Assembly (NCBI GenBank): GCA_034766995.1
Contig: CM068323.1
Location: forward strand, 21,109,346-21,173,345
DNA: 64,000 nucleotides
Direction: 5' to 3'
Source of the DNA: Acanthacorydalis orientalis
Lineage: Eukaryota > Arthropoda > Insecta > Megaloptera > Corydalidae
The position numbers and the translations under genes were made by a program. This document shows, piece after piece, positions 60,869-64,000 of the stretch; within the stretch, counting starts at the first letter, position 1; each line of letters starts with the position of its first letter. The notes beneath the pieces were generated by a model. The model was not told the origin of the DNA and searched no databases. It saw only the letters and a program-made list of their open reading frames with translations.

Positions 60869-61292
60869 TGTAGACGTTAAATTAAATTGAATTTAAAAAA
60901 TATATTCTTATAACTTAGATTGTTAAAAAAGTTTCTGTTAAATTTAGAAACTCTCAAAATTATAAAGCCTTATTTATTTATATTACTTATAGATCACATT
61001 AATTACTAATATTTTTTTAAAAAAAATTTTTTTATAGTAAATATACTATATAAAATATGTACAATATTATAAGAGTATCTTATGGAAGTCTTGTTCTTCA
61101 TATTTTATTATATGTGCACATATGCCGTAAATGCAATTTTATAAATTGTTCAGTCACAATTTTTATTCATTGAACTATATGACTGTATACAAGCACATTT
61201 TGAAATTTTTCTAGGATAGGCAGTTCAAAGAGAGTCGTCTGCATACTGATTTGGCCTGACGGTCCTTCTAATACTTCAAAAATGGATTTTAC
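9473..61292 (+). CDS. TkR86C: Tachykinin-family neuropeptide receptor (TkR86C/natalisin-receptor-like), 3'-partial, six exons
   Basis: This is a rhodopsin-class GPCR expected at the neuronal plasma membrane, binding tachykinin or natalisin-type peptides and signalling through G proteins. Joined exons give 258 codons without a stop. Visible in order: N-terminus of about 88 residues with sequons at N47, N54 and N58; TM1 with GGNLIVMW (N110); first loop [14 protein letters not shown]2 LSSADLL (D138); WPFG and disulfide Cys C165; TM3 ending in DRY (189-191); second loop [12 protein letters not shown]4 with W215; loop 2 Cys C242 followed by WPDGP. The NNFVA and CLLYSS stretches resemble fly TkR86C more than TkR99D, but [10 protein letters not shown] and WPDGP also recall TkR99D, so family is near certain and paralogue only probable. 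TM5-TM7 lie outside the window. Coordinates span the introns. Confidence 0.93.
12620..12930. other. Less AT-biased island in intron 1
   Basis: Mixed-composition sequence without TA runs and without a long frame. No similarity was recognised; candidate conserved non-coding DNA or old repeat. Confidence 0.3.
13831..13890. repeat. (TA)n(GT)n(GA)n compound microsatellite
   Basis: TA passes into GT, then GAGT and GA units. Confidence 0.93.
14047..14128. repeat. (TA)n microsatellite
   Basis: Two TA runs separated by TTTATTGAG. Confidence 0.95.
14741..14795. repeat. (TA)n microsatellite
   Basis: Pure TA run of 55 bases. Confidence 0.95.
21915..22481 (+). mobile_element. Decayed pogo/Tigger-like Tc1-mariner DNA transposon
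   Basis: The ends are imperfect inverted repeats: TACAGGTAACTCCCGTAT on the left, and on the right the reverse complement of TACAAGTAATCCCCTTAAT. Both abut TA dinucleotides, the target duplicated by this superfamily. Subterminal sequence (cgcataacacggattttttt, aggaacctaacgacc) looks like the non-coding flank of pogo/Tigger elements. From 21988 one frame is readable over about 100 codons but is broken by stops. It contains [13 protein letters not shown] and a late [10 protein letters not shown], which resembles the PCNA-binding motif (QxxIxxFF) at the pogo transposase C-terminus. No DDE catalytic region is left: the element is short, internally deleted and inactive. Superfamily is inferred from ends plus C-terminus. 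Confidence 0.6.
22480..22534. repeat. (TA)n at the right end of the pogo-like relic
   Basis: TA run starting exactly at the transposon end, consistent with insertion into a TA array or expansion of the target TA. Confidence 0.92.
23000..23084. repeat. (TA)n with GTA interruptions
   Basis: Long TA run followed by three TATG-type interruptions. Confidence 0.95.
24821..24900. repeat. (CT)n(TA)n compound microsatellite
   Basis: CT units with one CACT interruption pass into TA units. Confidence 0.94.
26417..26618 (+). CDS. TkR86C: Receptor coding exon 2: residues 52-118, distal N-terminus and TM1
   Basis: The acceptor tttttttcag ends at 26416 and the donor gtaagt starts at 26619. The exon is 202 bases, entered in phase 0 and left in phase 1. 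It opens [12 protein letters not shown] with sequons NVS and NET, typical of the glycosylated N-terminus of peptide receptors. A hydrophobic run of about 28 residues follows, containing [14 protein letters not shown], which is TM1 with the class A GN-x-x-V signature. The single overhanging G joins exon 3 to form the first alanine of loop 1, restoring the family motif WIV-x-AH-x-RMR across the junction. The exon also begins with two ATG codons, but the frame continues cleanly from exon 1. Confidence 0.94.
26704..26763. repeat. (TA)n microsatellite downstream of exon 2
   Basis: TA run with one AAA interruption, starting about 85 bases after the exon 2 donor. Confidence 0.94.
29755..29824. repeat. 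(TA)n microsatellite
   Basis: Pure TA run of about 70 bases, among the longest here. Confidence 0.95.
33638..33694. repeat. (TA)n microsatellite
   Basis: TA run preceded by a short CA stretch. Confidence 0.94.
33850..33950. other. Short GC-richer island in intron 2
   Basis: About 100 bases with many CG dinucleotides (for example cacgttctcgtgg and gatcgcgttgc), standing out from surrounding AT-rich DNA. Not coding; function unknown. Confidence 0.3.
34427..34540. repeat. CA/TA/GATA/GTAT compound satellite
   Basis: Four successive motifs: CA, TA, then GATA/GATATA, then GTAT. This is the most complex microsatellite of the window. Confidence 0.92.
36383..36441. repeat. (TA)n microsatellite
   Basis: Pure TA run of about 58 bases, ending 40 bases before repeat copy A. 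Confidence 0.95.
36481..36615 (+). repeat. Dispersed direct repeat, copy A
   Basis: This segment matches 38342-38475 along nearly its whole length with scattered substitutions and small gaps. Shared blocks include AAAAAATCACAAAT, TGTCTTAAATTAATGT and GTGATTTGTAAC. It begins just after a (TA)n tract at 36383-36441. No coding potential is seen. It could be two members of an unknown dispersed repeat family, or a segmental copy within the intron. Confidence 0.75.
37814..37882. repeat. (CA)n(TA)n compound microsatellite
   Basis: CA block, a TAAA spacer, then a TA block. Confidence 0.94.
38342..38475 (+). repeat. Dispersed direct repeat, copy B
   Basis: Second copy of the segment at 36481-36615, same orientation, about 1.86 kb downstream. 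The shared blocks AAAAAATCACAAAT, GAAAGGTTTTA, TGTCTTAAATTAATGT and GTGATTTGTAAC keep order and spacing. The sequences lose similarity on both sides, giving edges for a candidate unit. Confidence 0.75.
42519..42581. repeat. (TA)n microsatellite
   Basis: Pure TA run of about 63 bases. Confidence 0.95.
43078..43180. repeat. Double (TA)n array with CATACG spacer
   Basis: Two TA runs flank a short CA-rich spacer, total about 100 bases. Confidence 0.94.
44304..44415 (+). CDS. TkR86C: Receptor coding exon 3: residues 119-155, loop 1 and TM2
   Basis: The acceptor ttaattgtttcag ends at 44303 and the donor gtaagt starts at 44416. The 112 bases are entered in phase 1 and left in phase 2. They encode [20 protein letters not shown] then [20 protein letters not shown]-x-VTNYF is close to diagnostic for tachykinin receptors, and D138 in LSSAD is the conserved TM2 aspartate (2.50). 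Flies have isoleucine where the second serine of LSSAD stands here. The last two bases AA join the first C of exon 4 as asparagine 156. The exon lies between introns of 17.7 and 11.4 kb. Confidence 0.97.
44494..44565. repeat. (TA)n(GT)n downstream of exon 3
   Basis: TA block of about 50 bases then GT block, starting 79 bases after the exon 3 donor. Confidence 0.94.
45417..45467 (+). repeat. Small tandem duplication, period 33
   Basis: TTTAATAATCAAAAAATA occurs at 45417-45434 and again, identically, at 45450-45467, followed by a TA run. Confidence 0.85.
45913..46332 (-). mobile_element. Short non-LTR retrotransposon-derived element (5' and 3' parts joined)
   Basis: This block of about 420 bases is clearly richer in G+C than its surroundings. 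Read on the - strand, its final part encodes [20 protein letters not shown] followed by KARFGL, a stop and RHR. This resembles the extreme C-terminus and end of arthropod LINE ORF2 proteins, with the terminal GGGCTGTAGCGCC. The preceding part (GGGATTAACAAGCGACCCCA) resembles leader sequence of such elements rather than reverse transcriptase. The combination suggests a short, internally deleted LINE derivative, mobilised in trans like a SINE. No reverse transcriptase or endonuclease domain is present. The clade is not determined, and the join is inferred rather than proved. Confidence 0.55.
51602..51660 (+). repeat. Small tandem duplication, period about 35
   Basis: ATGCAATCAAAATATACATG occurs twice in tandem (the second copy has one extra A), with an extra ATATACATGTGG between them. 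Confidence 0.8.
52530..53160. other. Unexplained island in intron 3 with overlapping frames
   Basis: About 630 bases of near-normal composition, interrupted by a TA run at 52811-52846. Frames of 60-83 codons overlap on both strands: + 52531-52782, - 52443-52664, - 52794-53045. None shows a domain I can name. A decayed transposon or a conserved regulatory block split by microsatellite growth would both fit. Confidence 0.35.
55794..55895 (+). CDS. TkR86C: Receptor coding exon 4: residues 156-189, extracellular loop 1 and TM3
   Basis: The acceptor tttatttttccag ends at 55793; the donor gtaaag starts at 55896. At 102 bases it is entered and left in phase 2, so its length is a multiple of three. 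It encodes [20 protein letters not shown] and the rest of TM3, ending AITCD. WPFG-x-x-YC is the family hallmark before TM3, with C165 as the loop disulfide cysteine. The intron cuts inside the arginine codon of DRY (AG|A), a position shared by many rhodopsin-family genes. Fly receptors have AIS-x-DRY here, so the T-C pair before D is a local change. Confidence 0.97.
55896..56981 (+). other. TkR86C: Receptor intron 4 (1,086 bases, phase 2, inside DRY)
   Basis: GT-AG intron splitting the DRY arginine codon. It is AT-rich with TA tracts at 56612-56646 and 56930-56954, the latter close to the acceptor. Nothing else was seen in it. Confidence 0.92.
56930..56954. repeat. (TA)n upstream of exon 5
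   Basis: TA run ending 27 bases before exon 5, partly overlapping the branch-point zone. Confidence 0.93.
56982..57110 (+). CDS. TkR86C: Receptor coding exon 5: residues 190-232, second intracellular loop and TM4
   Basis: The acceptor ttgtttttatttttcag ends at 56981; the donor gtaagt starts at 57111. The exon is 129 bases, phase 2 on both sides, so it is frame-neutral. It completes the DRY arginine and reads [16 protein letters not shown], the G-protein-facing loop, then TM4 with the conserved W215, ending [11 protein letters not shown]. It is the exon with the closest repeat neighbours: a (TA)n tract ends 27 bases before its 5' edge and another starts 27 bases after its 3' edge. Intron 4, just upstream, is the shortest at 1086 bases. 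Confidence 0.97.
57137..57179. repeat. (TA)n downstream of exon 5
   Basis: TA run starting 27 bases past the exon 5 end. Confidence 0.94.
58627..58685. repeat. (TA)n microsatellite
   Basis: Pure TA run of about 58 bases in intron 5. Confidence 0.95.
60810..60866. repeat. (TA)n microsatellite
   Basis: Pure TA run of about 56 bases in intron 5, roughly 350 bases before exon 6. Confidence 0.95.
61215..61292 (+). CDS. TkR86C: Receptor coding exon 6: residues 233-258, extracellular loop 2
   Basis: The acceptor tgaaatttttctag ends at 61214; the donor gtaagt starts at 61293. It is 78 bases, phase 2 at both ends. It encodes (K)[19 protein letters not shown] and then TSKMDF, with two bases left for the next codon. 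C242 is the expected partner of C165, and V-C-x-x-x-WPDG is the loop 2 signature of insect tachykinin receptors. An NTS sequon at N252 could be glycosylated. The next exon should begin near the start of TM5; no such sequence was recognised in the remaining 2.7 kb. Confidence 0.95.
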
Positions 61293-62257
61293 GTAAGTTT
61301 CTTCATCTATTTTGATTTCAATTTCAGATAAATTGTTCTTTTGTATTAAGAAAAAAACTAAATATTCAATACTGTCTTATATTTCTTAAAAAATACATTG
61401 ATATATAAATACTTGTCATTCAGAATATTTTCCTATTATATTCTATATAACGTATTTATTTCAAATTAACTTAATTCATTCACTCCCTTAATTAATTATC
61501 AATCAATTAATTTATCTCAATAGTAAATTTATTTGCAATTAATTTATCAATCGAATTCATTCGACAAGACTACGTAATTTTATTTGTTGCTCTTCATCCT
61601 TTCTTTTAATTATTCAATACAATCTATCAAGGATGTACTAAAATGTTTTCTTTATATCATTTACGTACAATGATATACAGAGTATAAAGGAATTAATTAA
61701 TTTACATAATTTAATTTCTTTGTACAGATTACGAACAATTTTTATTTAAAATAAAGTTGATCTTTCTTTCCCATTAATACAAGTTAAATAGCTCTAGTAT
61801 ATAAATATATCTCTCAAAGGATTAACAATAAAGCAGTAAATGTGAAAGTAAAAACGTTAAATAGCAAGTAACATCTAGAATATAAATGTGAAATTTAACA
61901 ATTCACGTTACTTAAAAGAGAAAAAAGATCTTATTGTAATAATAACATCATCATTTAGAAAATTAAATCTCTTAAATGTTCTTTTTTTAGATTAACGGTT
62001 TATTTATTTACATAGTCGATCCGCAACTTAGAAAAAAATTTACAATCCCGCACTTTTTACAATATTTTAATGTATTTTTTTAATATAAATTTATTTTATG
62101 AATAAATTAGAATGAATCTATTTTTTTTATTATTAATTTGTTTCAATTTAAATAAATATGCTGTTGTTTATTTGAAGATATTTATTGTTTTTTAATATAA
62201 AAAATAAATATTATTATTAAATACTATCCACGAATATAAACTTACTATTTATTTACG

Positions 62258-62299
<42 letters not shown>

Positions 62300-62916
62300 C
62301 GTATTTATATACAAATTTGTTCATATACATCTTTAACTTTTGTGTTATTTCATTATGTTATAACAAAAAAATATAATTTCTTCAACGTAAAAATTTTAAA
62401 TTCACTTTATATTCTGTATAAACCTAATAAAGAATATTTAATTAAATAAATATAAGATAACAAATACCTCTAGTAAATTCAAAAAAAGTAAATATCTCTT
62501 TCATTTCATTATACTTTAATTATAAGGAACAGACTTCATATTACATTTAATAAAATGTTTTGTTTCTAAAAACAATGTGAAAATTGAAACACATACAATT
62601 AATGAGCTAAAAATGAAATAAACATTAAAATTTAAATGTTTTCCTTTAATTAACTATATTCTACAAAAAATACTAAATGTATTTCAACAATGATTTTAAT
62701 TATATTGTTGAAAATAATTGTTTACAGTACAAACAGAAGTAATAACTTTTTAAAATTAATTAAAATATTGGGATGTCTTATAACCTTCTATCTGAAAGCT
62801 CAACTTATGTTATTAAGAGTATCATATCACGATTAGTTCATAGTACAAACACACATATGGTACGGAAAGAAAGTTTCTTATACATTAAAAAATGTTAAAT
62901 CAGAAGTGATTATATA

Positions 62917-62919
<3 letters not shown>

Positions 62920-62975
<56 letters not shown>
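62920..62975. repeat. (TA)n microsatellite
   Basis: Pure TA run of about 55 bases in intron 6. Confidence 0.95.
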
Positions 62976-62977
<2 letters not shown>

Positions 62978-63477
62978 CAGAAGAGAACAAATAAAATAAA
63001 TCTTAACACAGAACTAGAAAAAAAAATGCTTTTTTTTATTTTTTAGGTTTGATTTTCAACCATTAGCTTTTATCAAATAACTTTATATTTTAATTAAGAC
63101 ATTATAAATAGATCAATAAAAGAAGAAGTATTTATTAAAGTAGAAATTCCATCTTTTCCATTTTTTTATGGGATATTTTATATCATATTAGATTTATATT
63201 TTTTTAATTATATATACTAAATATTTACAATTATTTTCTTTTATTTATAATTAATAATTGTGACATTTTAGTATCTCTTGTATTAAAATAAAGTTTTATA
63301 TTAATTAATATTGAGATATTTTTTAGAGAGTTACTTTAAACTTGGTATATTAAATGTGAAATGAAAATGTTATGTTTTATGAATAAATAAACGTATATTT
63401 TTCTAAAATCAAAATTGAATTTAATATTGCGTTAAATGTGTGTACTCAAAATAAAGTCTAAATTATATTAAAAGATA

Positions 63478-63490
63478 TGTGTGTGTGTGG

Positions 63491-63525
<35 letters not shown>
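63478..63525. repeat. (TG)n(TA)n compound microsatellite
   Basis: TG block with one GGG interruption, then TA; it lies next to the presumed 3' end of the mariner relic. Confidence 0.92.
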
Positions 63526-63544
63526 AAGATATATTTTAGTAACG

Positions 63545-64000
63545 TTTGGAAATTCTTAATTGTCCACTTTAGTACTTCATTAGCGTCTGTGTAGATTTTG
63601 TAGGAGCAACTCGCTTTTTACTGTGGTTTTAACATTATTGTCGAAAAAGGTTCCATTTTAGAAAATGTTATTTCGGTGTGGAAAGGAAAAAAAATCGAAT
63701 AAAGCAAAGTAAAGTCTATATAGCGAACGCTGCGAAACAGTGAGATGAAAGCTACAAACAACTTCAGATGTATTTGTGTGTGACTCTGCATTGTCATCTT
63801 CAAAAAGGACATTTACATAAAAGAACCTACAGCCACACAGTATTCGCATGAACACAACGATTTTCATATACAATTTTCAGCGGACATTTCCACAATGATG
63901 CTATCGCAAAACTATTATTGTACTGACAAAAAAATTGGTACCAGAACGGTGCTTGTAGAATTACATTTAAAATATATAGTAGTCAAGTTCAATATGGATA
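63545..64000 (-). pseudogene. Decayed mariner-like transposase, C-terminal part, cut by window edge
   Basis: The - strand carries VLFEDDNAESHTNTSE (around 63800), matching the mariner FxxDNAxxHT block with the second catalytic aspartate. About 33 residues later comes FALFDFFSFPHRNN, matching the PDLAPCDFFLFP block with the third aspartate. Beyond a stop, NGTFFDNNVKTTVKSEL continues the usual helix, and after a frameshift YTDANEVLKWTIKNF resembles the C-terminal segment. The canonical mariner spacing is D34D; here 32 residues separate the two aspartates, so a small deletion is likely. Stops and frameshifts make it non-functional. The rest lies beyond 64000. It is antisense to the receptor gene. 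Confidence 0.6.

Larger units (their letters stand above)
57111..61214 (+). other. TkR86C: Receptor intron 5 (4,104 bases, phase 2)
   Basis: GT-AG intron between TM4 and loop 2. It contains TA tracts at 57137-57179, 58627-58685, 59707-59728, 60389-60429 and 60810-60866. No coding or repeat element beyond microsatellites was recognised. Confidence 0.9.
61293..64000 (+). other. TkR86C: Receptor intron 6, 5' part (at least 2,708 bases, phase 2)
   Basis: The donor gtaagt starts at 61293 and no acceptor followed by TM5-like sequence was found before the window ends. It holds TA tracts at 62259-62294 and 62920-62975, a TG/TA repeat at 63478-63525, and a decayed mariner fragment on the opposite strand from about 63545 to the edge. 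Confidence 0.8.

Noticed and set aside
61293..63544. Search for a TM5-TM6 exon of the receptor
   Set aside because: No acceptor followed by the expected Y-N-x-x-x-x-x-LTY type TM5 sequence was seen, so the gene is taken as continuing beyond the window.
1..64000. CRISPR arrays, rRNA or tRNA genes, bacterial-type operons
   Set aside because: Repeats here are microsatellites and transposon relics without spacer structure; no cloverleaf or rRNA core sequence was recognised, and the only gene is a spliced animal GPCR.

Overview
This is a very AT-rich animal nuclear window, dominated by (TA)n microsatellites and long introns. Its only recognisable gene is a class A neuropeptide GPCR of the tachykinin/neurokinin receptor family, closest by eye to Drosophila TkR86C (NKD; the natalisin receptor in several insects). 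Protein similarity, base composition and the mix of Tc1/mariner and LINE relics suggest an insect. A hymenopteran (bee or wasp) is my best guess, but that is inference.

The receptor gene lies on the + strand. Six coding exons can be placed to the base: 9432-9625 (start codon at 9473), 26417-26618, 44304-44415, 55794-55895, 56982-57110 and 61215-61292. They join in frame into 258 complete codons plus two bases. These cover the extracellular N-terminus, TM1 to TM4 and most of extracellular loop 2. TM5 to TM7, loop 3 and the C-tail must lie beyond base 64000. An acceptor just before the first coding exon shows at least one upstream 5' UTR exon, not identified. Introns are about 16.8, 17.7, 11.4, 1.1 and 4.1 kb, plus an unfinished last one. 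All visible splice sites are GT-AG.

The rest is intron or upstream sequence. It holds more than 60 (TA)n or compound microsatellites and three old transposon remnants: a pogo/Tigger-like Tc1-mariner relic with recognisable ends (about 21.9-22.5 kb), a GC-richer non-LTR retrotransposon-derived short element on the - strand (about 45.9-46.3 kb), and a decayed mariner transposase on the - strand at the right edge (about 63.5-64.0 kb). There is also a duplicated segment of about 135 bp (36.5 and 38.3 kb) and several islands of less AT-biased sequence that I cannot explain. No tRNA, rRNA, CRISPR array or second gene was recognised.

No clearly new system is visible. The most interesting points are the run of frame-neutral (phase 2-2) exons through TM3, TM4 and loop 2, one of them framed almost symmetrically by self-complementary TA tracts, the duplicated intronic segment, and the unexplained islands near 9.0 kb and 52.5-53.2 kb.
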